From NCBI RefSeq assembly GCF_023703375.1, contig NZ_JAMQGO010000014.1, forward strand, positions 1 through 62,655: a stretch of 62,655 nt of DNA, written 5' to 3'. Position 1 is the first letter of the stretch. Each line of letters begins with the position of its first letter. Shown here piece after piece: positions 35,490-45,823 of the stretch. The notes beneath the pieces were generated by a model, which saw only the letters and a list, made by a program, of their open reading frames with translations, had not been told where the DNA came from and searched no databases. Both the position numbers and the translations under genes were made by a program. The DNA is from Lutimaribacter degradans (GTDB lineage: Bacteria; Pseudomonadota; Alphaproteobacteria; Rhodobacterales; Rhodobacteraceae).

Positions 35490-36074
35490 ATGCGTTATCG
35501 TATTTCCGCACTCACAGCAGCCGCAGCGCTGGCCGCCGCACCCGCTTTTGCCGGCAACCTGGACAGCGTCACCCCCGAAGCCGCCCCACAGCCGGTTCCG
35601 CAAATGTCACCCATGACACGCGACTGGACGGGCTACTACATGGGTGGCCAACTTGGATATGGCGATGTTGAAGCCAGCACCGGCCCCGAAGGAGATGGTC
35701 TCATCGGCGGCCTGGTCGCAGGCTATGATTACGATTTCGGTAACTGGGTGCTTGGCGGTGGCCTTGACTATGACTTTGCCGATATCGACCTTGGCGGCGC
35801 TGCAACACTGGAAAGCGTTGCACGGCTCAAGATGCGCGGCGGTTACAAGATCGGCGACGGTCTGGCCTATGCAACCGCTGGCCTTGCCCGCGCCGAAACC
35901 GACACGCTGGGCAACGACAACGGGTATTTCGTCGGCCTGGGCTACGAACACATGATCACCGACCAGTTTTCGCTGGGTGGCGAGGCGCTGTATCACGAGT
36001 TCGACGATTTCAACGGCTCTGGGGTCGACCTTGACGCCACTACCGTACAGCTGCGCGGCACCTTCCGCTTCTGA
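35490..36074 (+). CDS. Outer-membrane beta-barrel protein
   Basis: 194 residues from ATG 35490, with GGCAGGAAC upstream. A signal peptide ends AFA before GNLD (about residue 19). The mature protein shows alternating beta strands with aromatic girdles (DWTGYYMGGQLGYG, then NWVLGGGLDYDF) and ends in Phe (LRGTFRF), the classic outer-membrane signature. It resembles the small OmpW/Omp25-like barrels of alphaproteobacteria. A strong terminator follows. Function, pore or adhesin, is unknown. Confidence 0.85.
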   Translation: MRYRISALTAAAALAAAPAFAGNLDSVTPEAAPQPVPQMSPMTRDWTGYYMGGQLGYGDVEASTGPEGDGLIGGLVAGYDYDFGNWVLGGGLDYDFADIDLGGAATLESVARLKMRGGYKIGDGLAYATAGLARAETDTLGNDNGYFVGLGYEHMITDQFSLGGEALYHEFDDFNGSGVDLDATTVQLRGTFRF

Positions 36075-36101
36075 TTGCGGACAGCCCGTGGCTTACCTCG
36101 G

Positions 36102-36134
36102 GGGCCATCGCGTGATTGCGCGGTGGCCCTTTTT
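36102..36134 (+). terminator. Rho-independent terminator of the OMP gene
   Basis: GGGCCATCGCG pairs with CGCGGTGGCCC (one G-U) around TGATTG, followed by TTTTT. Strong stem and U-tract. It reaches the end of hisG on the opposite strand. Confidence 0.85.
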
Positions 36135-36829
36135 CAATCGAGCGACAGCTGTTCCAGGAGCTTGGCCAGAACCGCGCGCGAGTCATCGCAAAGCACGGCA
36201 CAGCGAGAACGGAACAGCGTTGCCTGGCTTTGCAGCACCAATCCATCTGAAAGCACCTTCAGGTGGTTGGCGCGCAACGTGTCCCCGCTTGACGTGATAT
36301 CGGCCACCGCTTCGGCGGTTTCGAACTTCACAGTGCCCTCGGTCGCGCCCTGGCTGTCGACAAGCTGGTAATCGGCCACACCCTGGTCGCGCAGGAAATC
36401 GCGCACCAGCCGGTGATACTTGGTGGCGATGCGCAAGCGGAACCCGTGCTGCGCACGGAATGCAGACGCCACCGCATCCAGGTCGTCCAGCGTATCGACG
36501 TCAACCCATGCCGCCGGAACCGCGATCACCAGATCGGCATGGCCAAACCCCAGTTGGGCCAGCTCTTCGACCTTCTGTTCCCATCCGCCCAGTTTTTCGC
36601 GCACCAGGTCTGTGCCCGTCACGCCCAGGTGGATGCGCCCGGCAGACAGTTCGCGGGGAATCTCGCCCGCCGACAGCAACACCAGCTCGACCCCGTCGAT
36701 ACCATCGACAGCACCGGCATATTCGCGGTCCGATCCGGCCCGGCTTAACCTGACGCCCCGCGCGCCGAACCAGTCAAAGGTTTTTTCCATCAGCCGCCCC
36801 TTGGACGGCACACCCAGCTTGATGCTCAT
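36134..36829 (-). CDS. hisG: HisG, ATP phosphoribosyltransferase, short form
   Basis: 231 residues. It catalyses the first step of histidine synthesis, ATP plus PRPP to phosphoribosyl-ATP. The phosphate-binding segment is visible in ATSSGDTLRANHLK-like form near 178-190 (ITSSGDTLRANHL). It lacks the C-terminal regulatory domain of long HisG and therefore needs HisZ, encoded just upstream with a 4-base overlap. Confidence 0.93.
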   Translation of the reverse strand: MSIKLGVPSKGRLMEKTFDWFGARGVRLSRAGSDREYAGAVDGIDGVELVLLSAGEIPRELSAGRIHLGVTGTDLVREKLGGWEQKVEELAQLGFGHADLVIAVPAAWVDVDTLDDLDAVASAFRAQHGFRLRIATKYHRLVRDFLRDQGVADYQLVDSQGATEGTVKFETAEAVADITSSGDTLRANHLKVLSDGLVLQSQATLFRSRCAVLCDDSRAVLAKLLEQLSLD

Positions 36830-37911
36830 GCAGTGCCCTCCAGGTCGGCCAGCAGCCCGGGGCGGATCACACCGCCCACCGCCGGAATCTCCAGCCCCTG
36901 CCCCAGCACCCGCGTCAGCGCATCGTAGCGGCCGCCACTGGCAACCGGGGGCAGGTCAGGCCGCGCCTCGGCGTAAAAACCGAACACGAAGCCATCGTAA
37001 TATTCCATCGTCGTGCGGCCATAACTCGCTTCGAAATCCAACCGTTCGACATCGACGCCACGATCCTGCAACGCGGCCATGCGCGCGGCCAACTGTTCGA
37101 CGGCGGGGGCGATGGCAGGCATGTCCACCGCGATGTCTCGCAGCCTTTCCAACGCATAGGGCAGGGTTTCGCGCACAGACAGTATGGCATCGATCAGGGC
37201 AACCTCGGCCTCGGGGATCGGTGGGGCCTTGGCGTCTGCATGCAACGCGCTGATACGGGCGGCAATTTCGCGTCGGCTGCGCAACCCGATCATCGGCGCA
37301 CAGTCGGCAAAGGGGTCGGGCGCCGCCAGCAAGGTCGCCCGCGCCGGCGGCACCGGCGTGCGCCCGGCAAAGCGATCGATCAGCGCTCGAAAGCGGCGGG
37401 GCCGCCATATGTGGCGCATCAGCGCGGCCTTGCGCCTTTCTGTGGTGTTCAGCGCGGAAACCGCCGCCGTCAGTATACCGATATCGCCCGTCGCTGCGCG
37501 CAACGGCGCCGCGCCCAACGCGTCGCGGATCAACGCGAACACCTCGGCATCGGCCGCTGCCAGGTTGGCGCCGTCGAAAACTTCGTACCCGACCTGCATG
37601 TATTCGTTGGCGCGCGCGGCGTCGTCTTCTTGCCGGCGGAACACGGGCCCGGCATAGGTATAGCGCGCCGGTGCCGCGCCATGCGCCATGTGCATCTGCA
37701 CCACGGGAACGGTGAAATCCGGGCGCAGCATCTGTTCGCCCCGCAGCGCGTCGGATGTCACGTAGGCACGTCCGCGAATATCCTCGCCGTAAAGGTCAAG
37801 CAACGTGTCGGCCGGTTGCAGGATGGTACATTCGACGGGCTGCGCCCCCGCCTGCACGAATATCTCGCGCAGGCGCGCCGCCTGGCTTGTTTCGTATGCC
37901 AGCCGGGTCAT
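36826..37911 (-). CDS. hisZ: HisZ, regulatory subunit of ATP phosphoribosyltransferase
   Basis: 361 residues from ATG 37911 ([10 protein letters not shown]); the longer frame overlaps hisS. It is a catalytically dead paralogue of HisRS: motif 2 is present ([14 protein letters not shown]) but the histidine-binding motif is degraded. With short HisG it forms the hetero-octamer that senses histidine. It lies between hisS and hisG with 4-base overlaps on both sides. Confidence 0.9.
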   Translation of the reverse strand: MTRLAYETSQAARLREIFVQAGAQPVECTILQPADTLLDLYGEDIRGRAYVTSDALRGEQMLRPDFTVPVVQMHMAHGAAPARYTYAGPVFRRQEDDAARANEYMQVGYEVFDGANLAAADAEVFALIRDALGAAPLRAATGDIGILTAAVSALNTTERRKAALMRHIWRPRRFRALIDRFAGRTPVPPARATLLAAPDPFADCAPMIGLRSRREIAARISALHADAKAPPIPEAEVALIDAILSVRETLPYALERLRDIAVDMPAIAPAVEQLAARMAALQDRGVDVERLDFEASYGRTTMEYYDGFVFGFYAEARPDLPPVASGGRYDALTRVLGQGLEIPAVGGVIRPGLLADLEGTA

Positions 37912-39530
37912 GGCTTGTGCGCGTCCAGGATGTCGCGCACCTTGGCGACCAGTTGATCGCGCGGAACCTCGAACTGGCTGGGCCGGTCTTTCCATTCCTC
38001 CAGCGTCGCAGTTTCGGCGATCTTTGCGCCCAGGATCAAGTCCTTGATCTGCACGACACCCTTCGCCTTTTCGTCACCGCCCTCGATCACGGCGACGGGC
38101 GAATGTCGCCTGTCGGCATATTTCAACTGGTTGCCGAAATTCTTGGGGTTGCCCAGGTAAACCTCGGCCCGGATGCCGGCCTGGCGCAACTCGCCCACCA
38201 TCGCCTGGTAATCGGCCATCCGGTCACGATCCATCACCGTTACCACGACCGGCCCTTCCTCACGGGCCTCGATCCGCCCCTTCTCGCGTAAAGCCGCCAA
38301 AAGGCGATCGACACCGATGGACACCCCCGTCGCCGGCACCGCCTGCCCGGTGAAACGTTTCACCAGATCATCGTAGCGCCCACCCCCGGCGACGCTGCCG
38401 AACTGCCGCTTGCGGCCCTTTTCGTCAAAGATTTCGAATGTCAGCTCTGCCTCGTAGACCGGGCCGGTGTAATAGCCGAGGCCACGGACCACGGAGGGGT
38501 CTACTCGGACTCGGTCAGCCCCGTAACCTTGTGCTCCGAGCAGTTCGAAGATTTCTCTAAGTTCTTCTACACCACTAAAACCAATCGAAGATGAACCAAT
38601 GAGACGCTTCAAATGGTTAAAAACACGATTGTTCCAAATAGCCAAAGCCTCTGGATCGGAAGCGACTGGGTCATCTTTGAATTCGAACATCACAGAATGG
38701 CGGGCGTTATCAAGTTGACTTCCCCGGTCAGCATTACCCTCATCGCGTGCTTGTGAGGCTTCCAGAGATAACTCGTTCTGAACTACTTCGAAATAGTTAA
38801 TGAATCCTAGGACTGGCTGCATTTGTGCTTCGCTTAGTCCAACACCGTCAATATAGGCTCCCGAGGCGTCGAGACGACCCTTGCCCAACAACTCACGAAC
38901 GCCGGTTTCGCCGACCTTGTCGAATTTATCAATTGTGCGCAGAACGGCATCGCGCTGCGTATCGTCGCTCAACCCCATCGTCTCCAACACCCCGTTCAGC
39001 ACCTTACGGTTATTGACCCGGATGATGTAGTCGCCGCGGGGAATGCCGACCTCTTCCAGCGTGTCGGCCAGCATCGCACAGATCTCGGCGTCGGCGGCCA
39101 TGCTGGCCGTGCCCACCGTATCGGCATCGCATTGATAAAACTGGCGAAACCGCCCCGGCCCCGGCTTTTCATTGCGCCAGACCGGCCCCATCGCGTAACG
39201 GCGGTAAGGTGTTGGCAGATCGTTGCGGTGCTGGGCATAGACGCGGGCCAGCGGCGCGGTCAGGTCATAGCGCAGCGCCAGCCAGTCGCCCTCATCCTCT
39301 TGCCAGGCAAAGACCCCCTCGTTCGGGCGGTCGACATCGGGCAGGAACTTGCCCAGCGCCTCGACCGTTTCAACCGCGCTGCTTTCCAGTGCATCGAAGC
39401 CATAGCGATGATAGACCCCGGCGATCTTGCGCAGCATCTCGGAACGGGTCGTGACCTCGTGCCCGAAATAGTCGCGAAAGCCTTTGGGCGTTTCGGCCTT
39501 TGGGCGGGGGGCTTTTTTCTGCTTGGCCAT
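37908..39530 (-). CDS. hisS: Histidyl-tRNA synthetase with low-GC insertion segment
   Basis: 540 residues. Motifs are complete: motif 2 ([23 protein letters not shown] near 112-134), the histidine-binding GLGYYTG near 350 and motif 3 ([11 protein letters not shown] near 402). It is longer than the usual about 425 residues because alphaproteobacterial enzymes carry an insertion. DNA at 38510-38950, residues about 193-342, has clearly lower GC (about 47% by hand count for 38521-38880) and AT-ending codons unlike its flanks. That hints at local recombination. Operon with hisZ and hisG. Confidence 0.93.
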   Translation of the reverse strand: MAKQKKAPRPKAETPKGFRDYFGHEVTTRSEMLRKIAGVYHRYGFDALESSAVETVEALGKFLPDVDRPNEGVFAWQEDEGDWLALRYDLTAPLARVYAQHRNDLPTPYRRYAMGPVWRNEKPGPGRFRQFYQCDADTVGTASMAADAEICAMLADTLEEVGIPRGDYIIRVNNRKVLNGVLETMGLSDDTQRDAVLRTIDKFDKVGETGVRELLGKGRLDASGAYIDGVGLSEAQMQPVLGFINYFEVVQNELSLEASQARDEGNADRGSQLDNARHSVMFEFKDDPVASDPEALAIWNNRVFNHLKRLIGSSSIGFSGVEELREIFELLGAQGYGADRVRVDPSVVRGLGYYTGPVYEAELTFEIFDEKGRKRQFGSVAGGGRYDDLVKRFTGQAVPATGVSIGVDRLLAALREKGRIEAREEGPVVVTVMDRDRMADYQAMVGELRQAGIRAEVYLGNPKNFGNQLKYADRRHSPVAVIEGGDEKAKGVVQIKDLILGAKIAETATLEEWKDRPSQFEVPRDQLVAKVRDILDAHKP

Positions 39531-39627
39531 CAGGGGTATCCTTGCGCGGCAAACTCGCGCTCGCGTCTAGCGCACCCCCTGTCCAAGGGCAAGCGATCCG
39601 CAGGGCACGCGGGCACCCTGCCCTTGC

Positions 39628-40431
39628 TCAGATCTCGTCGAACCGGCCGCCGCGGCCCTTGCCGCCGGCAAACCGCGCGGCACCCGCGCGCCCCTCGGCC
39701 CAGAAACTGCGGGCCGAGCGCCATTCAAGCCGCAAGCCCACCGCCAGTTCGGCCCCGGACATCCGCGCCGACAGGTGGTCGGCCCGCATGCATGCCTGCG
39801 GAAACCGTGTCAGGCTGCGCGCCAGGATCAACGCCTCTTCCAGCGCCTGGCCCGACCCCGTCACCCGGTCGGCCAGCCCCATCGCCTGTGCTTCGGTCGC
39901 GCCGACAGGCCGACCCGTCAGGATAAGATCGTTCGCGCGCCCTTGCCCCAGCAGGCGTGGCAACCGCACGGTGCCGCCGTCGATCAAGGGCACGCCCCAG
40001 CGTCGGCAGAAAACACCGAACACCGCGTCGGACGATACCACCCGCATGTCGCACCAGGCGGCCAGTTCCATGCCGCCCGCCACGGCGTGCCCATCGACCG
40101 CAGCAATCACGGGTTTCGACAGCATCAATCGCGATGGCCCCATCGGCGCCGGCAAGGGCTGGCTGGCCGGATCGGTCCAATCGTCGGGGATGTCCAACCC
40201 GGCCAGCCAGTCGTCGGCCAAGCCGCTGCCGGCCGATTTCAGATCGAACCCAGCGCAGAAACTGCCCCCGGCGCCAGACAGAACGGCAACATCGAGCGCA
40301 TCGTTCGACTCGAAATCCAGGAAGGCCGAATAGAGCGCCTGTGCAGTATCGGGATCAACGGCATTGCGTTGTGCTGGCCGGTCGATCGTGACGATGGCAA
40401 TGCGCTCCTGTAGTGTTGTCTTTACGGTCAT
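39628..40431 (-). CDS. Crotonase-family enoyl-CoA hydratase/isomerase
   Basis: 267 residues. CoA-binding and oxyanion segment GGSFCAGFDLK near 54-64 and GHAVAGGMELAAW near 113-125, with the first catalytic Glu in GGMEL. The second catalytic position reads LIDGGTVRLPRLLG, with Asp where hydratases often have Glu, so the exact reaction is open. It stands alone, with no thiolase or dehydrogenase adjacent. Confidence 0.85.
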   Translation of the reverse strand: MTVKTTLQERIAIVTIDRPAQRNAVDPDTAQALYSAFLDFESNDALDVAVLSGAGGSFCAGFDLKSAGSGLADDWLAGLDIPDDWTDPASQPLPAPMGPSRLMLSKPVIAAVDGHAVAGGMELAAWCDMRVVSSDAVFGVFCRRWGVPLIDGGTVRLPRLLGQGRANDLILTGRPVGATEAQAMGLADRVTGSGQALEEALILARSLTRFPQACMRADHLSARMSGAELAVGLRLEWRSARSFWAEGRAGAARFAGGKGRGGRFDEI

Positions 40432-40499
40432 CTGCCCCTCCCATTGGCGCTGTTGCCGTGATAGTTTCCGCCCTGTCGCATTCCCGCAAGAGGCTATCC

Positions 40500-40694
40500 A
40501 TGACCGTTCTCGAAGAAAAGCTGGCGCATCTCATCCGCACTGTCGACGAGCTGTCGGACGTGGTCACCGCCCAACAGACCGAGATCGACCGACTGACCCG
40601 GCGCGTTGCCATGCTGATGGAACGCGAGGCCAATCGCGAAGCCGAAGGCACGGGTGGCATCGTTCTGGCGGACGAGCGGCCGCCGCATTACTGA
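40500..40694 (+). CDS. slyX: SlyX family protein
   Basis: 64 residues from ATG 40500 (MTVLEEKLAHLIRTVDELSD). It has a short coiled-coil heptad region and the conserved end RPPHY that marks SlyX. The role of the family is unknown. It is divergent from the crotonase with a 68-base gap. Confidence 0.85.
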   Translation: MTVLEEKLAHLIRTVDELSDVVTAQQTEIDRLTRRVAMLMEREANREAEGTGGIVLADERPPHY

Positions 40695-40703
40695 CAGGCG
40701 GTG

Positions 40704-41615
40704 TCAGTTGCCAGACTTGAGATCGGCCGCGACAACCGCACCGCCATGCACCAGCATAGTGGCCCATCGCGCATTTTCACCGAAACGTTCGTAAATGGTG
40801 ACAAAGGCCGTATCGCGCTCCAGCCGCGAAATACGCGCACCGCAAGGCTTGTTGCGCCCGACGCCGCAGACCCTGCGCTTGATGCGTTCATATGCCTTGT
40901 CCGTGTCGCTGTAGGGCAGCGAGTCGGCCGGCGCGCCGTAGCGCAATTGCTCATGCATGCGGGGGCTGCCAAACATCGCCAACGCGGCAGTGAATTGGCG
41001 CGCGCAGCCGTCGGGAAAGCCCGTCATGTAAAAGGCGCGGGGGCCGGTGCCGCCCGGCGCGCTGTCGTAAAGCGTGTATTGCGCGCGGCGTTCTGGGTAG
41101 TCGGCCACTTTCTGGCCCATGTCCCGGCGCGGCATGTCGCAGACCCGTGCGACCGTGCCATAGGGCACCGCCGTTCCCGGCGACACGACCTGCGCATCGG
41201 GCGCGTCAGGGTCAATGCGGCCAGGCGCCGAGCCACCCTGACCATTCCGGGCGAACAAGCCGAACAGCCCGCGCGGGCGGTCATCGTCGGACGGCGCGCT
41301 TGGCGTCGCATCACCCGTATCTGGCTTGGCATTCTCGGCGGCATCTTCCGTGGCCGCGGGCCGACTTTCCCGGGTGGTGTCGTCGGCGGCGTCCCCGGCC
41401 GTGGCCCGGCCCGGCGCGGTTGTCTTGGGCTGGAACAGGCGCGCAAACAGGCCACCCGTTTTCTCGGCCTCGGCTTCGGATGCCGGCTCGGCCATTTCGA
41501 CGGTGGGCGCCGCCTCGTTCAGCTCGACATCCGATAACCGCGTGACGCGCTCCATCGGATCGCTGCACCCGGCCAGGGCAAGGGCGGCCACGCCTGCGGC
41601 GATGACATGTCTCAC
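40704..41615 (-). CDS. Lipoprotein of unknown function
   Basis: 303 residues with the lipobox LAGC ending at Cys17, so it is anchored in an outer or inner leaflet. Residues about 30-140 are a low-complexity Ala/Glu/Asp/Pro linker. The C-terminal about 160 residues form a folded domain (PYGTVARVCDMPRRDMGQKV; a Cys pair RRVCGVGRNKPCG) seen in Rhodobacteraceae proteins without known function. Confidence 0.8.
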   Translation of the reverse strand: MRHVIAAGVAALALAGCSDPMERVTRLSDVELNEAAPTVEMAEPASEAEAEKTGGLFARLFQPKTTAPGRATAGDAADDTTRESRPAATEDAAENAKPDTGDATPSAPSDDDRPRGLFGLFARNGQGGSAPGRIDPDAPDAQVVSPGTAVPYGTVARVCDMPRRDMGQKVADYPERRAQYTLYDSAPGGTGPRAFYMTGFPDGCARQFTAALAMFGSPRMHEQLRYGAPADSLPYSDTDKAYERIKRRVCGVGRNKPCGARISRLERDTAFVTIYERFGENARWATMLVHGGAVVAADLKSGN

Positions 41616-41693
41616 GATGGTTCACTCCCCATTAATGGGGGTGATAGCAAATCCACCCATGCGCCGTCCAGCGACAGACGCGCGCAGCGCATA

Positions 41694-44600
41694 TCAGACC
41701 TCTTGCACCTCAAGCACACCGGCAAGCGAGCGGATCGCCCCCTTTATTTGCGGGTTGACCGGATACTCGGCGCCGGTGTCGATCTCGACCTCGCCGGGCA
41801 GGTCGGGGCCCATCAGGCAAAAATGGATCGGCCCCTTGCCCGCACCACGCACCGTTTCGGCGGCCTTGGCCAAGACGTTGTCGACCTGCACGATGGCACC
41901 CGGATCGTCGATGAAAATTCGCAGGCCCGCCGCGCCCGCATCGGCAACGATCCCATCCATCGGCGCGACCGAACGCCCCATCGGGTCGAACTGCCCCTCG
42001 TTGAACCGGGCCTCAAGCGTCATGACCACCTGGTTGGTCTGTTCGAAAACCTTCCGCGTCGCTTCGAAATCGTCGCAGAACATGACCATGCCGGGCACCT
42101 GCCCCGTCGGATCGCTGATATTCATGCGGAAAAAGCGCGTGCCGCGGCCTGATTTCCGCTCTTGCAGGCCCGAAACCAGCACGCCGACCTTGCCGATCGC
42201 CGCGCCATCCTGCTCGGCCTTTTCGCGCAGGGCCTCGATCGTCATGACCCTCTTGCGCTTGAGGGCGGGCAGGTAATCGTCAAGCGGATGCCCCGACAGG
42301 TAAAAGCCGATGGCCTTGTGCTCCTCGGCCAGCCGCTCGACGGGCAGCCAGTCATCAACCGGCGAAAGTCGCGGCTCGGGCAGGTCGTCGCCCGCCTCAC
42401 CGAACAGCGACACCTGGTTTGAATTCTTCTGCTCGTGAATCGCGGCGGAATAATTCACCAGCGCATCGAGGCTGTCGAACACCCGGCGGCGGTTCGCGTC
42501 GAGCTGATCGAAGGCGCCAGAGCGCGCAAGCATTTCCAGCGGTCTTTTGCCGATCTTCTTCAGATCAACGCGTCGCGCGAAATCGAACAGGGTAACGAAA
42601 GGCTTGTCATCCCGCGCCCCCGTGATCAGGCGCATCGCCTCAAGCCCCACGTTCTTGAGCGCGCCCAGCGCGTAAACCAGCCGCCCGTCCTGAACGTCGA
42701 AGGTTTCAAGGCTGCGATTGACGCAAGGCGGCACGATCTCGATATCCAGCCCCCGCCGCACCTCTTCGGCATAGATCGACAGCTTGTCTGTCAGGTGAAT
42801 ATCGCAGTTCATGACCCCGGCCATGAATTCAACAGGGTGATTGGCCTTGAGCCAAGCGGTCTGATAGCTGACCACCGCATAAGCGGCCGCGTGCGATTTG
42901 TTGAAACCGTAATTGGCGAATTTTTCCAGCAGGTCGAAAACCTCGGTCGCCTTTTTCTTGTCGACGCCGTTTTCGGCGGCACCGGATTCGAATTTCGGGC
43001 GCTCGGCGTCCATCGCCTCCTTGATCTTCTTACCCATGGCTCGGCGCAGCAGGTCGGCGCCACCAAGGCTGTAGCCCGCCATTTCCTGCGCGATCTGCAT
43101 CACCTGTTCCTGGTAGACGATAATGCCCTGCGTTTCTTCCAGGATATGATCGATCAGCGGATGGATCGAGGCGCGTTCCTTGAGGCCGTTCTTGACCTCA
43201 CAATAGGTCGGGATGTTCTCCATCGGGCCAGGGCGATAAAGCGCGACGAGCGCCACGATATCTTCGATGCAGTTCGGTTTCATGCGCCGCAGCGCATCCA
43301 TCATGCCCGAACTTTCCACCTGGAACACCGCAACCGTCCTGGCACTGGCGTAAAGCTTGTAGGTCGCCTCGTCATCCAAAGGGATGGCGCCGATATCATC
43401 CACGGCACCTTCGGGCGGATCATACAATTGCGTGCCATCCGGCGCGATATGCAGGTGCCGCCCGCCCTTCTTGATCAGGTCGACGGCGTTCTGCACCACC
43501 GTCAGGGTTTTCAGGCCCAGAAAGTCGAACTTGACCAAACCGGCCTGCTCGACCCATTTCATATTGAACTGCGTGGCGGGCATGTCGGACCGCGGATCTT
43601 GATACAGCGGCACCAGCCGATCCAGCGGCCTGTCGCCAATCACCACCCCGGCGGCGTGGGTCGAGGCGTTGCGCAACAGTCCCTCGACCTGCATGCCGTA
43701 ATTCAGCAGCCGGTCGACCACCTCTTCGTTGCGGGCTTCCTGACGCAGCCGCTCTTCCTGCTTTAGCGCCTCGGCGATCGACACGGGTTTGACCCCTTCA
43801 ACGGGGATCAGCTTGGACAGCCGGTCAACCTGCCCGTAGGGCATCTGCAAAACTCGCCCGATATCGCGCACCGCCGCCTTGGACAAAAGCGCCCCGAAGG
43901 TGATGATCTGCCCCACCTTGTCGCGGCCGTATTTCTCTTGCACGTAGCGGATCACCTCTTCGCGCCGATCCATGCAAAAGTCGATGTCGAAGTCGGGCAT
44001 GCTGACCCGTTCGGGGTTCAAAAAGCGTTCGAACAGCAGGCTGTAGCGCAGCGGGTCAAGGTCGGTGATCGTCAGCGCATAAGCCACAAGACTGCCCGCG
44101 CCGGACCCGCGACCGGGGCCCACCGGAATATCCTGCTCTTTCGCCCATTTGATGAAATCGGCCACGATCAGGAAGTAGCCGGGAAATCCCATGCCCTCGA
44201 TAATACCCAGTTCGAAGTCCAGCCGCTTTTCGTATTCCTCGACCGGCGCAGCATGCGGGATGACCTTGAGCCGCGCCTCCAACCCCTCTTTCGCCTGGCG
44301 GCGCAGTTCCTCGACCTCGTCATCGGCGAATTTCGGCAGGATCGGATCGCGCCTTTCGGCCTTGTAGGCGCAGCGCCGCGCGATTTCGACGGTATTATCA
44401 AGCGCCTCGGGCAGGTCCGCGAACAGTGTCAGCATTTCCTGCTGCGACTTGAAATAATGCTGCGGCGTCAGGCGGCGGCGCGGCTCGGACTGGTCGACAT
44501 AAGCGCCCTCGGCAATACAGATCAGCGCGTCATGGGCCTCGTACATTTCGGATTTCGGGAAATACACATCATTCGTGGCCACCAGCGGCAAATCCATCGC

Positions 44601-45197
44601 ATAGGCCATTTCCACGAAACCACGCTCGGTTTTGACCTCGGCCTCCGGCAGCCCGCCTTCCTCGGGGTGGCGCTGCAATTCGACGTAAAGCCGGTCGCCA
44701 TAGATCGCCGTCAGCCGCCCCATCAGCGCTTCGGCCCTGTCGCGCGCGCCTTCTTGCAGCAACATGCCCACCGGCCCGTTCGACCCACCCGACAGGCAAA
44801 TCAACCCGTCCGCGAATTCCTCAAGCTGGTCCAGCGAAACCTGCGGCTCTTCGCCCCCCTTGCCCACGTAAAGGCAAGTGGACAGACGCATCAGGTTTTC
44901 ATACCCGGTTTCGTTCTGCGCCAGCAAAACCACTGGCGCGGGCGCCTTGGGCCGTTGGCCGGGCTGCGCGGCATCATAAGTCACGTCGACCTGGCACCCC
45001 ACGATGGGCTGAATTCCGGCGTCACTGGCGGTTACCGAAAACTCCAGCGCGCAGAACATCGAGTTGGTGTCGGTCACGGCCACGGCGGGCATGGCCATGT
45101 CTTCGCACAGGCCGGGCAGCTTTTTCAGCCGCACGGCACCTTCCAGCAACGAATACTCGGTATGGACGCGCAGGTGGATGAATCGGGGATTTGTCAT
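41694..45197 (-). CDS. dnaE: DNA polymerase III alpha subunit
   Basis: 1167 residues from ATG 45197 (MTNPRFIHLRVHTEYSLLEG). It is the replicative polymerase. The PHP domain is at the N-terminus, GPGRGSGAGSL near 361 and the catalytic PDFDIDFC near 400. An OB fold and C-terminal tau-binding region follow (GRGTRFFRMNISDPTGQV near 1020). The length is normal for DnaE1. It is not the error-prone DnaE2, which would lie with imuA and imuB. Confidence 0.95.
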   Translation of the reverse strand: MTNPRFIHLRVHTEYSLLEGAVRLKKLPGLCEDMAMPAVAVTDTNSMFCALEFSVTASDAGIQPIVGCQVDVTYDAAQPGQRPKAPAPVVLLAQNETGYENLMRLSTCLYVGKGGEEPQVSLDQLEEFADGLICLSGGSNGPVGMLLQEGARDRAEALMGRLTAIYGDRLYVELQRHPEEGGLPEAEVKTERGFVEMAYAMDLPLVATNDVYFPKSEMYEAHDALICIAEGAYVDQSEPRRRLTPQHYFKSQQEMLTLFADLPEALDNTVEIARRCAYKAERRDPILPKFADDEVEELRRQAKEGLEARLKVIPHAAPVEEYEKRLDFELGIIEGMGFPGYFLIVADFIKWAKEQDIPVGPGRGSGAGSLVAYALTITDLDPLRYSLLFERFLNPERVSMPDFDIDFCMDRREEVIRYVQEKYGRDKVGQIITFGALLSKAAVRDIGRVLQMPYGQVDRLSKLIPVEGVKPVSIAEALKQEERLRQEARNEEVVDRLLNYGMQVEGLLRNASTHAAGVVIGDRPLDRLVPLYQDPRSDMPATQFNMKWVEQAGLVKFDFLGLKTLTVVQNAVDLIKKGGRHLHIAPDGTQLYDPPEGAVDDIGAIPLDDEATYKLYASARTVAVFQVESSGMMDALRRMKPNCIEDIVALVALYRPGPMENIPTYCEVKNGLKERASIHPLIDHILEETQGIIVYQEQVMQIAQEMAGYSLGGADLLRRAMGKKIKEAMDAERPKFESGAAENGVDKKKATEVFDLLEKFANYGFNKSHAAAYAVVSYQTAWLKANHPVEFMAGVMNCDIHLTDKLSIYAEEVRRGLDIEIVPPCVNRSLETFDVQDGRLVYALGALKNVGLEAMRLITGARDDKPFVTLFDFARRVDLKKIGKRPLEMLARSGAFDQLDANRRRVFDSLDALVNYSAAIHEQKNSNQVSLFGEAGDDLPEPRLSPVDDWLPVERLAEEHKAIGFYLSGHPLDDYLPALKRKRVMTIEALREKAEQDGAAIGKVGVLVSGLQERKSGRGTRFFRMNISDPTGQVPGMVMFCDDFEATRKVFEQTNQVVMTLEARFNEGQFDPMGRSVAPMDGIVADAGAAGLRIFIDDPGAIVQVDNVLAKAAETVRGAGKGPIHFCLMGPDLPGEVEIDTGAEYPVNPQIKGAIRSLAGVLEVQEV

Positions 45198-45340
45198 AGG
45201 CGCACGATATGCCGCGACGACGCGACGGGAAAGCCCCATCGCTGCCGTGGGCGAGGCATCCGGTCACGGGGTCGGATGACGGCTGGCTATTTCCGACTAT
45301 TTTTATCAACATAAACCCGCCAACCTGCAAGGAGACCCCG

Positions 45341-45652
45341 ATGAAAACCCTACTTGTCACCTCTTGCGTCGCATTGATGGCCTTGGCTGGTGCGGCCCAT
45401 GCCTCGGATGACAGCGCACAGCCGGGCACGGTGCTGCTGAACGACGGCCCGCTGACATACGAGATGTTCGAAACCGCCATAGACCATGTCGACCTGGCCA
45501 CCTGCCCGGCCGAGTTCGACCCCGACATGCTGTTCTGCCGCATGACCCTGAGTGCTGATTCCGCGCATGTCTTCGTTTTTTCCTATGATGGCGCGCAACC
45601 CCTGCATGCCATCAAAAGCTATACGCTTGACGAAGATTTCCTGCCCTTCTGA
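45341..45652 (+). CDS. Small secreted protein of unknown function
   Basis: 103 residues from ATG 45341, with AAGGAGA upstream. A signal peptide ends AHA before SDDS (about 21). The mature part has two Cys (ATCPAEF and LFCRMTL) and is acidic. It is divergent from dnaE. A possible terminator follows. I do not recognise a family. Confidence 0.72.
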   Translation: MKTLLVTSCVALMALAGAAHASDDSAQPGTVLLNDGPLTYEMFETAIDHVDLATCPAEFDPDMLFCRMTLSADSAHVFVFSYDGAQPLHAIKSYTLDEDFLPF

Positions 45653-45661
45653 TCGCTGAAT

Positions 45662-45693
45662 CGGCCTCTGCGTGCCGCGCGGGGGCCGTTTTT
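45662..45693 (+). terminator. Likely terminator after the small secreted protein
   Basis: CGGCC at 45662-45666 and GGCCG at 45684-45688 flank a GC-rich loop, followed by TTTTT. The stem is short but the T-run is good. Confidence 0.55.
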
Positions 45694-45823
45694 GCTTGCC
45701 AAACGCATCCTGCCTTGCCTAGCCTCGTTTCCACAACAGGGATAACCGCGCGCTTTCTACGCCGCATCGAGGGCGCGCAGCCGGGAAACCCGGTCATTTT
45801 GGTAAGGCGGCAGGCTGAACCCC

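Noticed and set aside
41607..45314. Long plus-strand frames of 300 to 460 codons opposite dnaE
   Set aside because: They are antisense to a complete dnaE with all motifs. High-GC codon bias produces long antisense frames. No ribosome-binding sites or domains.
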